NCBI GenBank assembly: GCA_934317005.1
Contig: CAKREB010000005.1
Span: forward strand, 62,001 to 126,000
Direction of reading: 5' to 3'
From: an uncultured Lachnospiraceae bacterium
GTDB taxonomy: Bacteria > Bacillota > Clostridia > Lachnospirales > Lachnospiraceae
DNA length: 64,000 nucleotides
Below, one piece after another: positions 36,783 through 45,117 of the stretch (position 1 is the stretch's first letter; every line of letters begins with the position of its first letter). A program made the position numbers and the translations under genes. Under the pieces are notes generated by a model. That model was not told the DNA's origin. It searched no databases and worked only from the letters and a program-made list of their open reading frames with translations.

Positions 36783-37370
36783 ATGAGATATTACATTGCA
36801 GACTGTCATTTTGGTCATGAGAAGGTAAGAGTGTTAGACGGCCGGACATTTGCTACTACAGAGCAGATGGATGCTTATATGATTAAGCAGTGGAATCAAA
36901 AGGTTACGAGAAAGAAAGATGAAGTCGTGATACTGGGAGATTTTTGTTTTGGCAATGGAGCGTATGCCAATGAAATTCTGTCAAAGCTCAATGGGAAAAA
37001 GTGTCTGATCACAGGAAATCATGATGCACGCTTTCTGCATGATAAAAAATTTTTAAGTGAAGCATTGGAATGGATCAAGCCGTATGCAGAGGTGCGGGAT
37101 AACAACCGCAAAGTAGTGCTTAGCCATTATCCGATCATCTGTTATAACGGTCAGTATCATGGAAAAATGACGTATATGTTGTATGGTCATGTACATAATA
37201 CGATGGATTATCAGAATGTACAGCGTTTTGTTAAAGAAACAAGGGAAACGGTGTATGGGGAGGAACAAAAAAATATTCCCTGCCAGATGATCAACTGTTT
37301 TGCGATGTTTTCAGATTATGTACCGCTGACACTGGATGAGTGGATCATACAACAAAATAAACAGGGATAA
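36783..37370 (+). CDS. Calcineurin-like metallophosphoesterase
   Basis: 195 residues beginning MRYYIADCHFGHEKV. Metal-ligand motifs of the calcineurin-like fold are all present: ADCHFGH, ILGDFCF, ITGNHDARF, LSHYPI and YGHVHNT. Small stand-alone proteins of this type in Firmicutes have no firmly known substrate. It starts four bases after the GGDEF gene, so is co-transcribed with it and galE. It ends before a strong bidirectional terminator. Confidence 0.82.
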   Translation: MRYYIADCHFGHEKVRVLDGRTFATTEQMDAYMIKQWNQKVTRKKDEVVILGDFCFGNGAYANEILSKLNGKKCLITGNHDARFLHDKKFLSEALEWIKPYAEVRDNNRKVVLSHYPIICYNGQYHGKMTYMLYGHVHNTMDYQNVQRFVKETRETVYGEEQKNIPCQMINCFAMFSDYVPLTLDEWIIQQNKQG

Positions 37371-37393
37371 GCGTAGGCTTTAAGAAAATGATG

Positions 37394-37443
37394 AAAAGGC
37401 TATTGGCACACAAAAAACAGGGTGTGTGCTAATAGCCTTTTTT
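37394..37443. terminator. Bidirectional intrinsic terminator
   Basis: AAAAGGCTATTGGCACAC (37394-37411) pairs with GTGTGTGCTAATAGCCTTTT (37422-37441) with one bulged base; plus-strand T run at 37438-37443 and, on the minus strand, T run from the A tract at 37394-37397. It ends the galE-GGDEF-phosphoesterase transcript and the convergent Pel-like operon. The stop codon of the last operon gene (37429-37431) lies inside the stem. Confidence 0.85.
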
Positions 37444-38238
37444 AGAAAAGACTTCTTTGCATTTAAACTGGACATAGCGATGCAGTACACCGGCTTTCTG
37501 ATAAGAAGAAGCAGCTTTTTCCATAAGCTGTTTTTTTATTGGTTCATTTTTGGAAAGGATAGGAAGATATTTGGTCATGAGTTGACGATATCCAATTGCG
37601 GCAGCAAGCTCAGATACATTGTGATAACAGTCAGGGCAGACAGAAACCGCTGTATCCTCTGTTGCGACAGAGTGTATCTGGTGTAGGAAAAAAAGCTGTA
37701 AAGCAGCGTCGTCATCACAGTGTGCGATCAGATTTTCGTCAAAGGCATGGATATAGCGAAAACAGTCACGATGGAAAATAAGCTGTGAAAGATACTGGTA
37801 TTGACTGGAACTGATGGCGTAGTCAGAGTGCTCTAATATATTATTTTCCTGTACATTCATGCCAGTGCATATGGTGACGATGGAAGCGTCCTGTGCAAAA
37901 ACAGACAGAACCTGCTCTATGCGTTTGGGCGGCATGGTATCCTGTGCCGACAAAAAGGTGATAAATTCTCCGTGGTATGCCTTTAATACAGCATTTTTGC
38001 CATGTACAAATTCTTTTCCTTCGGGTAATTCGATGTATAGGATATCAGATAAAAAGTCAGGCTCACTTTTGATGGCTTCCTTATAGCTGCTGTCCATATC
38101 GTTTGCATCCAAAAGAATAATCTCAAGGTTTGACACAGTCTGTTCTCTGATTGACCGGATGCATCGCTGCAGGATCAGAAAGGGAGTCTTTTTGGTAATC
38201 ACAGCGATGCTGACGATGGGGCGTGATGTAAGTGCCAT
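37429..38238 (-). CDS. Family 2 glycosyltransferase-like protein (last gene of Pel-like operon)
   Basis: 269 residues. VSIAVITKKTPFLILQRCIRSIREQT and LEIILLDANDMDSS give the GT-A nucleotide-binding start of GT2 enzymes, and GKNAVLKAYHGEFITFLSAQDTM covers the metal-binding region, where the usual DxD is replaced by SAQD. A later HCDDDAALQLF fits the acceptor-side acidic residues. The changed DxD means activity is uncertain. It closes the minus-strand operon and its final codons and stop form part of the shared terminator stem. Confidence 0.68.
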   Translation of the reverse strand: MALTSRPIVSIAVITKKTPFLILQRCIRSIREQTVSNLEIILLDANDMDSSYKEAIKSEPDFLSDILYIELPEGKEFVHGKNAVLKAYHGEFITFLSAQDTMPPKRIEQVLSVFAQDASIVTICTGMNVQENNILEHSDYAISSSQYQYLSQLIFHRDCFRYIHAFDENLIAHCDDDAALQLFFLHQIHSVATEDTAVSVCPDCYHNVSELAAAIGYRQLMTKYLPILSKNEPIKKQLMEKAASSYQKAGVLHRYVQFKCKEVFSKKGY

Positions 38239-38251
38239 AAGCGTAACCTCC

Positions 38252-39712
38252 TTATTTTTTTATCGTAATCTGACCAAGTCTATATTCTTTTATAGTATCA
38301 TCAAAACTATTATTTGCAAAGGAAATCTGTTCACTGCTTTCGGCATCCGTTAAGACGGCAAAAAGGGTGTAGTTTCCGGGTGAAAGGTCAAAGGGTGAAA
38401 AAGAGAATGGAATCTTTTTTTCTGACTGACTAAAAATATCGTGTTGTAGTTTTTGTGAAAAAATGACCGTTTTACTTCCGGTCTGTTTTTCTACCAGAGA
38501 AAGCGTCAGCTTTGCATCGTGATAGAGGGGTGAAAAGCCGTGGTTTGCAAGGCTTAGTGTCCCGCTTGCACTATCACTTGAAAATGGTTTGTAAGTAATC
38601 GTACAGTCTTTTAAGAGCAGACGCGCACCAAGATGCTCTGTGATATAGTCATAGACAGATACATTGGAATAGACCGGGTCGGTTCCGGTATAAGCAGTCT
38701 GTTTCCATTTTTCAATCACAGCTTCATCGTAAATCTGGTTGAGATAGGATACGTGCATGCGTTTTAGGTCAGAGATGGCATTTTCACCGTCATTAAAAGA
38801 ATTGACTGTAGTGACTTCGCCGCCGTTTGGAACAGTTTTGCACAATTGGTTCTGAAAAGTCAGTTCTTTTTTGCGGATGGCAAGTGCCTGTTCATCGGAA
38901 GAAGCGTTATCTGCTGCAGCGTATGTTCCGGTGTCGGAAACCGATCCGAGCATGCCGTCATTGTATAGGCCAAGACGCTTCAAAAGTCTGCTTTTTTCAA
39001 TGTGATATCTGTCATAACGATCAGGATGTTTTTCTAATTCTTTCCTGATCGCGCGGTACTGGGAAGGTGTGCGCACACTAAGATAGATGGAAGTGTCTGT
39101 TACCTGGGCATAATATGCGATCAGGGCGGTCATGTCGGTGGTGGTCAGATATTTGGAACCGTGCATTTCTGCCCAGTTTCCGACAAAAATCCCCTGTGTT
39201 GTGAAGATTAGGTTGGCATATTCGTTGAGTGGTCTTGCAATCTGCTTCATATGCTTTTGAATGATGGAACGTTTGGCGGGTTCTTTTTGTGCAGCGAGTC
39301 CGTCCCAGTCATATAAAAAGCGGACGATCAGTTTTGCCTTTGTTGTGGAGAAGCGTTGAAAGACAGTCCGTATATTTTCGATGGCGGCACCATCTAAGTC
39401 TGTGTTAGCGTATTCGGCTAAGTTAAACTCCAACAGTGCAAGGCGAAAGGTGTATCCGCTGTCATCCTGTTTTTCCAGATAAAGCTCATTTTCCGTCAGG
39501 GCAGTATCGGGGTGAAGATAATAGGAGTAGAGCCGGTACCAGCCACATTCCGGATAATTTAAAACACCGGATATCTCTTCCTGCTTTTGTGGCTGAAATG
39601 TAACGGAAACATAATGTGTTTTATAGTAGTACAAAGCAAAACCTCCTGCGAATAGTATGATAGTCAGTGTGATCACGGTAGTAAATAGGAGTAAACGTTT
39701 ATTTTTTTTCAT
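38252..39712 (-). CDS. DUF4874/DUF4832-type membrane-anchored protein (glycoside hydrolase-like fold)
   Basis: 486 residues from the ATG at 39712 (MKKNKRLLLFTTVIT), with AAAGGG upstream; it overlaps the preceding gene by 14 bases. There is one N-terminal membrane segment (~6-27). The outer part matches the paired DUF4874 and DUF4832 domains, a TIM-barrel-like region (LALLEFNLAEYAN, LIVRFLYDWDG, FVGNWAEMHGSKYL) followed by a beta-sandwich. Such proteins occur in exopolysaccharide loci and may cut, trim or bind the polymer; no activity is proven. Position near the end of the Pel-like operon supports extracellular polymer handling. Confidence 0.72.
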   Translation of the reverse strand: MKKNKRLLLFTTVITLTIILFAGGFALYYYKTHYVSVTFQPQKQEEISGVLNYPECGWYRLYSYYLHPDTALTENELYLEKQDDSGYTFRLALLEFNLAEYANTDLDGAAIENIRTVFQRFSTTKAKLIVRFLYDWDGLAAQKEPAKRSIIQKHMKQIARPLNEYANLIFTTQGIFVGNWAEMHGSKYLTTTDMTALIAYYAQVTDTSIYLSVRTPSQYRAIRKELEKHPDRYDRYHIEKSRLLKRLGLYNDGMLGSVSDTGTYAAADNASSDEQALAIRKKELTFQNQLCKTVPNGGEVTTVNSFNDGENAISDLKRMHVSYLNQIYDEAVIEKWKQTAYTGTDPVYSNVSVYDYITEHLGARLLLKDCTITYKPFSSDSASGTLSLANHGFSPLYHDAKLTLSLVEKQTGSKTVIFSQKLQHDIFSQSEKKIPFSFSPFDLSPGNYTLFAVLTDAESSEQISFANNSFDDTIKEYRLGQITIKK

Positions 39713-40475
39713 GGTCTGCCCTTTCTGGTGAAAAAGTAGGTTTGGCAAGCAGATTCCTTTTTCCGCGAATAAATACGTTGCTGGTGCTAAAAAGCATGAT
39801 GCACATATAAAGAAATGGCTCAATGATTCCAAAGTGCATGCTCTGACCGGTCTTACGTTCGTGCATGACAGCCGGAATTTCTTTGATGTGGAATCCGAGA
39901 AGTGCCATCTGTATGATCATGTTGGCATCCGGATAATTATTATCAAAGTTACCAAACTGTGCATAGTAGGAAAAGGCTGTTGCGTTTAATCCCTGTAATC
40001 CGGAGGTAGGATCTGTTACGCGTTGCCTGCTTGCTGCGTAGATTGCCTTTTGGAAAAAGCGTATCGCAAGCTTTTTGACAAAGGAGATGGCAAAGCTTTT
40101 GCTTTCTTTGAAAAAGCGGGAGCCTATGACGATATCCGGTGCATCTTTGCTAAGAAGGCATTCGTAGATGCGTGTAATATTGCAGATGTCATGCTGACCG
40201 TCCGCATCCATTTGGATCAGATAGCGGTAGTGGTGGTCACAGGCATATTTATATCCGGTCTGCAGGGCCGTTCCATATCCCAGATTATAAGGGTGGCTGA
40301 TCACCGGAAAACCAAGTGCGCAGACAATCGAAGCGGTCTGATCTGAGGACGCATCGTTGATCACGATAACATCCGCAATATCTGTGATGGAAGAATCAGA
40401 CAAGGCGCTAAGAAAGGTGCCGATAGATTCCTCTTCGTTATACGCAGGGATAATAATCAGTAATTCGTGTTTCAT
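39699..40475 (-). CDS. Family 2 glycosyltransferase (polyprenyl-phosphate type)
   Basis: 258 residues from the ATG at 40475 (MKHELLIIIPAYNEEES), with GGAGG seven bases upstream. The GT2 marks are complete: IPAYNEEESIG, VIVINDASSDQT, NLGYGTALQTGYKYA and the metal-binding MDADGQHD. The layout resembles dolichol/undecaprenyl-phosphate mannose or glucose transferases (DPM1-like), with a short hydrophobic C-terminal segment (FLYMCIMLFSTSNVF). It is commonly found beside DUF2304 genes, as here, which suggests that the two act together on a lipid-linked sugar. Confidence 0.87.
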   Translation of the reverse strand: MKHELLIIIPAYNEEESIGTFLSALSDSSITDIADVIVINDASSDQTASIVCALGFPVISHPYNLGYGTALQTGYKYACDHHYRYLIQMDADGQHDICNITRIYECLLSKDAPDIVIGSRFFKESKSFAISFVKKLAIRFFQKAIYAASRQRVTDPTSGLQGLNATAFSYYAQFGNFDNNYPDANMIIQMALLGFHIKEIPAVMHERKTGQSMHFGIIEPFLYMCIMLFSTSNVFIRGKRNLLAKPTFSPERADHEKK

Positions 40476-40497
40476 AATGAGCCTCCAGTTTGTATAT

Positions 40498-41709
40498 CTA
40501 TAATAATTCAAAAAAAGCCGGATAGTCTTCAGGGTGTGTCAGGTCGACTGCCTGACTTGCCTGCTCAAAACGGTGTATGGTTTCGGGCGAATCAAGCAGT
40601 GCCCCAACTGCGTTAGCAATCGCTGTGGCAGTGAGTGGGATCAGGCGGCCGGATATTCCGTCAGTAATCTGTTCGCGGTTTCCGGTACAGTCTGATGCGA
40701 CAATAGCTTTTCCAAGTATCTGTGCCTCTTCTATGGCGATGCTTTTTCCTTCAAACCGTGTTGCATGTACATAGAGGTCTGCAAGACGGTAGTAAGGATA
40801 GGGATTTTCTTTGCTTCCCAACAGCACGAAATGTCCGGTCAGATTTTCCCTGTCTATCTGTCTGCAGAGTTCTTTTTTGAGAGAACCTTCTCCGAGGACA
40901 AACCAGTCCACGTCATATCCTCTGTCCCGCAGGATGCGAAGTGCAGGGATGGCAATATCATAAGCCTTCTGATAGTTAAGCCTTCCTACGGTAAGAAGCT
41001 TATACCTTGCACGGCTTTTGATAAAGGGGTCGTTTGGAGCTAGATTTTTAAGACTGCGCGACCGGATCTGTTTGGTATCTAGGATATTTCGAAAGAGAAA
41101 GCACTTGTCTTGATATTCCGGATAAATACGGCAAAAACTTTCACAAGCTTCCTTTGATACAGAAAAAATACGGTCGATACGGCTGTAGCTATCCAGATCG
41201 AGTCCCTTGTGATAACCGGCATCTGCATAATCAATATGGACAAAAGCTGCTTTCTTTTTGGCATGTACAGCGTCTGCAACAAAATAGGTGCTGCCTCCTT
41301 CGAGGTATGCCACGGCAAGATCATAGGTCTGATCGGGAACCGGCGTCCCCTGCGCGATGATGCGCCAGCATAACTTATCAGGCTGTAATCTGTGCTTTTT
41401 TAGCTGTGTACGCAGATTTGTGATCAGATAAAAAAGCAGGGAAAATCCCTTCATATGATAGAAAAAGCAGCGAAGGACTGTTTTGATCAAGGCAAGCCTT
41501 CCGCCAAAAGATAAAACAGAACCGGAATCAGGGTGCTTATTTAGCAGTCTGACGTGGTCGGGAAGTTCATCATACATTTCGCCACGGTTGACCAGCACCA
41601 AAAGTGATACCTCGTACTCTTCTATAGGCAGTGTATTTAAAAAGGTGACAAGTGCGCGTTCGGCACCGGCACGTCCCATTGTGTTCATGACAAATAATAT
41701 TTTTTTCAT
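40498..41709 (-). CDS. Family 4 glycosyltransferase
   Basis: 403 residues with two Rossmann domains. The N-terminus ILFVMNTMGRAGAERALV is typical of GT4 enzymes. The C-terminal donor site has LLTVGRLNYQKAYDIAI, WFVLGEGSLKKEL, YPYYRLADLYVHATRFEGKSIAIEEAQILGKAIVASDC, with the E-x7-E motif. It is cytosolic and adds a sugar from a nucleotide donor. It overlaps the DUF2304 gene by four bases, so is translated with it. This is a second GT4 in the operon besides PelF; its acceptor is unknown. Confidence 0.88.
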   Translation of the reverse strand: MKKILFVMNTMGRAGAERALVTFLNTLPIEEYEVSLLVLVNRGEMYDELPDHVRLLNKHPDSGSVLSFGGRLALIKTVLRCFFYHMKGFSLLFYLITNLRTQLKKHRLQPDKLCWRIIAQGTPVPDQTYDLAVAYLEGGSTYFVADAVHAKKKAAFVHIDYADAGYHKGLDLDSYSRIDRIFSVSKEACESFCRIYPEYQDKCFLFRNILDTKQIRSRSLKNLAPNDPFIKSRARYKLLTVGRLNYQKAYDIAIPALRILRDRGYDVDWFVLGEGSLKKELCRQIDRENLTGHFVLLGSKENPYPYYRLADLYVHATRFEGKSIAIEEAQILGKAIVASDCTGNREQITDGISGRLIPLTATAIANAVGALLDSPETIHRFEQASQAVDLTHPEDYPAFFELL

Positions 41710-42110
41710 TTTGCGTGCTGCTCCTGTGAAATATTACTGTTATCTTTTTGCAACTGCTTAATGGTTTCCTGCAGCTTTTGCACTTTTTCATTCAGCAGTG
41801 CTGTCTGTGATGCTAACTCTTTATTTTTCAGGGTTAGTACAGACAGAGAGCGGAAGCACTGAAATAAGATCAGGTAGCTGATAATGATCGCCAGTGCAAA
41901 AATGATAGCAGGAGGATAATCCGTGTGGAAAAGATCCGACAAAAAGTAAGTCAGTTGTGGAAAACATCCTCCTAAAATAATTAAAAGGCAGGGAATGAAC
42001 CAAAGTAAAGCATGTGGCTCTGATATTTTTTTCTGAATCGCAGCGCGGCATACGGCAATCAGCAGCAGGATGCCGAGCACGATAATAGTAATCTGTAGTG
42101 TTAAGGTCAT
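41706..42110 (-). CDS. DUF2304 membrane protein
   Basis: 134 residues: three membrane segments (~5-24, 33-52, 67-88) and a C-terminal coiled coil with LNEKVQKLQETIKQLQ. Length and the EPHALLWFIPCLLIILGGCFP region agree with DUF2304, small membrane proteins coded next to polyprenyl-phosphate GT2 enzymes in polysaccharide loci. It overlaps pelG and the GT4 gene by four bases on either side, so all three are tightly coupled. Biochemical role unproven. Confidence 0.78.
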   Translation of the reverse strand: MTLTLQITIIVLGILLLIAVCRAAIQKKISEPHALLWFIPCLLIILGGCFPQLTYFLSDLFHTDYPPAIIFALAIIISYLILFQCFRSLSVLTLKNKELASQTALLNEKVQKLQETIKQLQKDNSNISQEQHAK

Positions 42111-43579
42111 GATAATCTCTCCTTTTTTTCTTCTGCCTGTTCCTTGGCAGAATATACGATATTGTCTGGCATCTTCTCCTGCTTAAATGGAATCAGACTA
42201 CCCTGACAGAAAATGTGTTCATCGAGATTTCTCTCAACCCATCGCAGACGATGATAGGCAATGATCCATCCGGTAAAAGCACCGGCGAAGGTTCCGATAC
42301 CGTACCAGATAGACGGAAGCTCTTTTGCAAAAATGCTGACAACCGTTGTTACCACCAGAAAAGAAAATGTGGTAAGAAGGGCTCCTGTCTTATCGTTAAA
42401 GTAAAACAAAAAGATGATGCAGGAGTACAGCAAAAAGATTACAAAATATCCTGCGGCAAGGCATGGGTAGATTTCCATTACCTGACCGGCAAATCCAAAC
42501 TGCGGTAAAAAGACTACGCAGAGCAGATACAAAATGACAGAAATCGTAAACTGGTTTCTGACAACGTCGGTCAACTGATAGGACAGAAGAGAGAACATTC
42601 TGTTTTTCGCTTTTTCAATATCGCACAGACGTCCACCGATTACGGCTTCCGAGTAGGCTTTATACCGCTCATGAAAGTGTAACTCAATCTGTGTGATGAG
42701 GATGACACTTGCGGATATATTGGTAAACATCGCGATGCAGGTTGCCATATCATAGGGTGGATAACAGATATAGGTGTTTTTGACCACTAGACGGTCAGGA
42801 ACACTCCAAAATACAAAATTATGTGCATAGAGTGCGACAAAGTATAACAGGTTTGTGACTCCAAGCTGCCAGTGCTTTTTTAAATAGGTCATAAATTCAA
42901 AATACGATTCATCACTCTGATGAAAATACCCTTTGATATAGGCAAATTCACATATGGCAATCATCAAAAAGCCACAGGCAATGGCAAAGAGCATGCCATA
43001 GATGATGGAGGTGTGAATGAGTTTTACGGCAATCAGTGCAGAAGCAACCATCGTAATAACGCCAATCAGGAAAAAGAGAGAAATCTTATTATAATCTTTT
43101 GTGATCGACAGGTAGAGCATGGCATAAAAGGTTATGCTCAGTGCGATAAAAGCAATAAAGCAGGTAAATGTGTATAATGGATCAATCTGTCCTACAAGCC
43201 AGGAATAGAGATAAAAAGGGATTCCTACCACGCAGCAGGTGAGCAGATTGACAAAAAGTCCACCGTAAAAGCATGGAAGAACCGCGTCATAGCGTTCTTC
43301 GAAAATACGGTCTGTGATATAACGGGAAAGTACCGTGTTGTAAGGTGCCGTACACAATAGTCCGAAGATAAAAATATATAGAATGCTGCAGGTAAAAAGC
43401 AGGCGTTCGGAATATACGATGGAATTGTAGTTTAACACACGGTATAGGATCACGATACCGCCCATGATCAAAAACATGGGTGCGACTGTTGTCAGTGTGC
43501 TGACAAAGATACCAAATAAAGTAGATGAGATTGTCTTTTTCTCAAACGACTTTTGAATAGTTTTTCCAATAGATGCCAT
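42107..43579 (-). CDS. pelG: Pel polysaccharide transporter-like protein PelG
   Basis: 490 residues with about 12 membrane segments and few charged residues between them. The N-terminus (KSFEKKTISSTLFGIFVSTLTTVAPMF) and the length fit PelG, a MOP-superfamily flippase-like protein that forms the Pel synthase/export complex with PelD, PelE and PelF. AGGGAGG precedes the start. It lies directly after pelF (5-base gap), the order typical of pel loci. A generic Wzx flippase is the main alternative, but the neighbouring PelF and PelD favour PelG. Confidence 0.85.
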   Translation of the reverse strand: MASIGKTIQKSFEKKTISSTLFGIFVSTLTTVAPMFLIMGGIVILYRVLNYNSIVYSERLLFTCSILYIFIFGLLCTAPYNTVLSRYITDRIFEERYDAVLPCFYGGLFVNLLTCCVVGIPFYLYSWLVGQIDPLYTFTCFIAFIALSITFYAMLYLSITKDYNKISLFFLIGVITMVASALIAVKLIHTSIIYGMLFAIACGFLMIAICEFAYIKGYFHQSDESYFEFMTYLKKHWQLGVTNLLYFVALYAHNFVFWSVPDRLVVKNTYICYPPYDMATCIAMFTNISASVILITQIELHFHERYKAYSEAVIGGRLCDIEKAKNRMFSLLSYQLTDVVRNQFTISVILYLLCVVFLPQFGFAGQVMEIYPCLAAGYFVIFLLYSCIIFLFYFNDKTGALLTTFSFLVVTTVVSIFAKELPSIWYGIGTFAGAFTGWIIAYHRLRWVERNLDEHIFCQGSLIPFKQEKMPDNIVYSAKEQAEEKKERLS

Positions 43580-43584
43580 ACTAA

Positions 43585-45048
43585 TTACCTCCCTTCTTCT
43601 GTGGCGACAGGTTTGTCAGAAAAGCTGCAGCCTTTGATCTTAGCCATTTTACGATATAAGTTATGATAGGTTTCTTTCATTTGAGAAAGTTGATATTTCG
43701 CCATAAGGCGTTTGTAGCCGATTTCACCCATCTGTCTGGCAAGCTGTGGCTCTCTTGCAAGATGTACCATTGCTTCAGACAGGCCGGAAACAGACATGGT
43801 GTCAGTAACGATGCCGGCACGGCCTAGCGTATCGTCACCCTCGCCGTAGATCAGTCCTTCGCAGTTTCCTACATTGGTGGCGATTGCCGGACACTTTGCC
43901 GCAAAGCCTTCTAGGATTGTCAAAGGCTGTCCTTCGCTAATACTGGAAAGAATGGTTGCATCCATACGTCCCAGATACTGTGTGACATCGACACGGCCGG
44001 TAAAGACCAGATCCTCAGGCTTTAAGGAGTCGACTAAGGCAAAAACCTCTTTGGCATAGGGGTCTTCCTCTTCCCAGGGTCCCATGATCCATAGTTTTAA
44101 GGAAGGTTCCTTTTGCTTTGCATAGTAGTAGGCATTGATCAGGGTTTTTACGTCTTTGATCGGAGCAATACGAAGGACGGCACCGATATTAAAAAATCCC
44201 TGATCTTCTTCCTGCTTTCCGGGAATATGTTCAAAACGTTTCGGATCGATCCCGTTCGGTGTGACAAGTGTTTTTTCCGGTGGACATCCAAGTTCTAACT
44301 GCAGGCTTCTGGCATATTCAAAAAGAGAAGTGACGCAGTCTGCATAGTGGTAGGCACAGGTAGACATCTTTTTAAAATGTTCGATCCAGATGTTTTTATA
44401 GACGCCTTCTACCCAGGATGCCTTGATAATATCTTCTTCGCGTTCACGGGAATAGATACCATGCTCTGAGATCAGTAACGTTCCTTGATAAAGCACCTTT
44501 GCCATACTTCCAAGTATTCCGGCATATCCTGTCGCAACACAGTGGTACAGATCTGCCTTTGGAAGAGGTGTTTTCAGGCAGAGAAGCAGTGGCAGGTACA
44601 TAGAGCGCATGGACCACAAAAAGTCGGAAAACGTAATGTTTTCGTATTTTTTTTCATAAAGTGCCTTTGCCATGAGAAAGAAATCCTTTCCCATCAGAAA
44701 ATCGTTGATCGAGATAGAATTTTTTTGGAAAAAGGCAAAAATATTTTCCCAGTCAATATTTTCATTTAAGATCAGGCTTTGCAGTGCGTTAAAATCTTCT
44801 TTGGAAAGGCGAAGCTTACGGCGGTGCTTTTTAGCAACCCAGTCTACATCCTGCACGTAGGTTTCGCGGATTTCGGTTACATTTTCCGGCATGTCATAGA
44901 CAAACTTACCACGCATGCTGCGATCGGCAACAATGGTCTGGATGACAAATTCGATATTTGGAAACTGTTTGATCAGACTGTGTACCCAACTGGAAACACC
45001 ACCGACTACATAGGGGTAGCAGCCTTCTACGATAATGCAAACTTTCAT
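43585..45048 (-). CDS. pelF: Family 4 glycosyltransferase PelF
   Basis: 487 residues from the ATG at 45048 (MKVCIIVEGCYPYVVGG); a GGGG eight bases upstream supports this start over 45063. The EGxYPYxxGGVSSWVHxLI opening is the signature of PelF, the cytosolic polymerase of the Pel exopolysaccharide (a GalNAc/GlcNAc-rich polymer in known systems). The C-terminal half has VLRIAPIKDVKTLINA, LWIMGPWEEEDPYA, VFTGRVDVTQYL and SSISEGQPLTILEGFA, which form the donor site. It is followed at five bases by pelG. A GC-rich hairpin separates it from the DUF2194-like gene. Confidence 0.92.
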   Translation of the reverse strand: MKVCIIVEGCYPYVVGGVSSWVHSLIKQFPNIEFVIQTIVADRSMRGKFVYDMPENVTEIRETYVQDVDWVAKKHRRKLRLSKEDFNALQSLILNENIDWENIFAFFQKNSISINDFLMGKDFFLMAKALYEKKYENITFSDFLWSMRSMYLPLLLCLKTPLPKADLYHCVATGYAGILGSMAKVLYQGTLLISEHGIYSREREEDIIKASWVEGVYKNIWIEHFKKMSTCAYHYADCVTSLFEYARSLQLELGCPPEKTLVTPNGIDPKRFEHIPGKQEEDQGFFNIGAVLRIAPIKDVKTLINAYYYAKQKEPSLKLWIMGPWEEEDPYAKEVFALVDSLKPEDLVFTGRVDVTQYLGRMDATILSSISEGQPLTILEGFAAKCPAIATNVGNCEGLIYGEGDDTLGRAGIVTDTMSVSGLSEAMVHLAREPQLARQMGEIGYKRLMAKYQLSQMKETYHNLYRKMAKIKGCSFSDKPVATEEGR

Positions 45049-45088
45049 AATGATTATCCCCATTCTTTATAACAACGTGTTCTTGCTG

Positions 45089-45117
45089 GGGCACCGGCGT
45101 TAGCGGTGCCCTTTTTT
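45089..45117 (+). terminator. Plus-strand intrinsic terminator between the DUF2194-like gene and pelF
   Basis: GGGCACCG (45089-45096) pairs perfectly with CGGTGCCC (45104-45111), followed by six T (45112-45117) on the plus strand. The T run is on the antisense side of the minus-strand operon, so termination would act on antisense transcription. In the operon mRNA the same sequence is a stable hairpin just after the DUF2194-like stop codon and may affect pelF message stability. Confidence 0.6.

Noticed and set aside
42107..43579. Calling this gene a Wzx flippase of a Wzy-type capsule locus
   Set aside because: It follows a PelF with the EGxYPYxxGGVSSW signature and lies with a PelD and a PelE-like gene; no Wzy, Wzd/Wze or initiating phosphosugar transferase is present.
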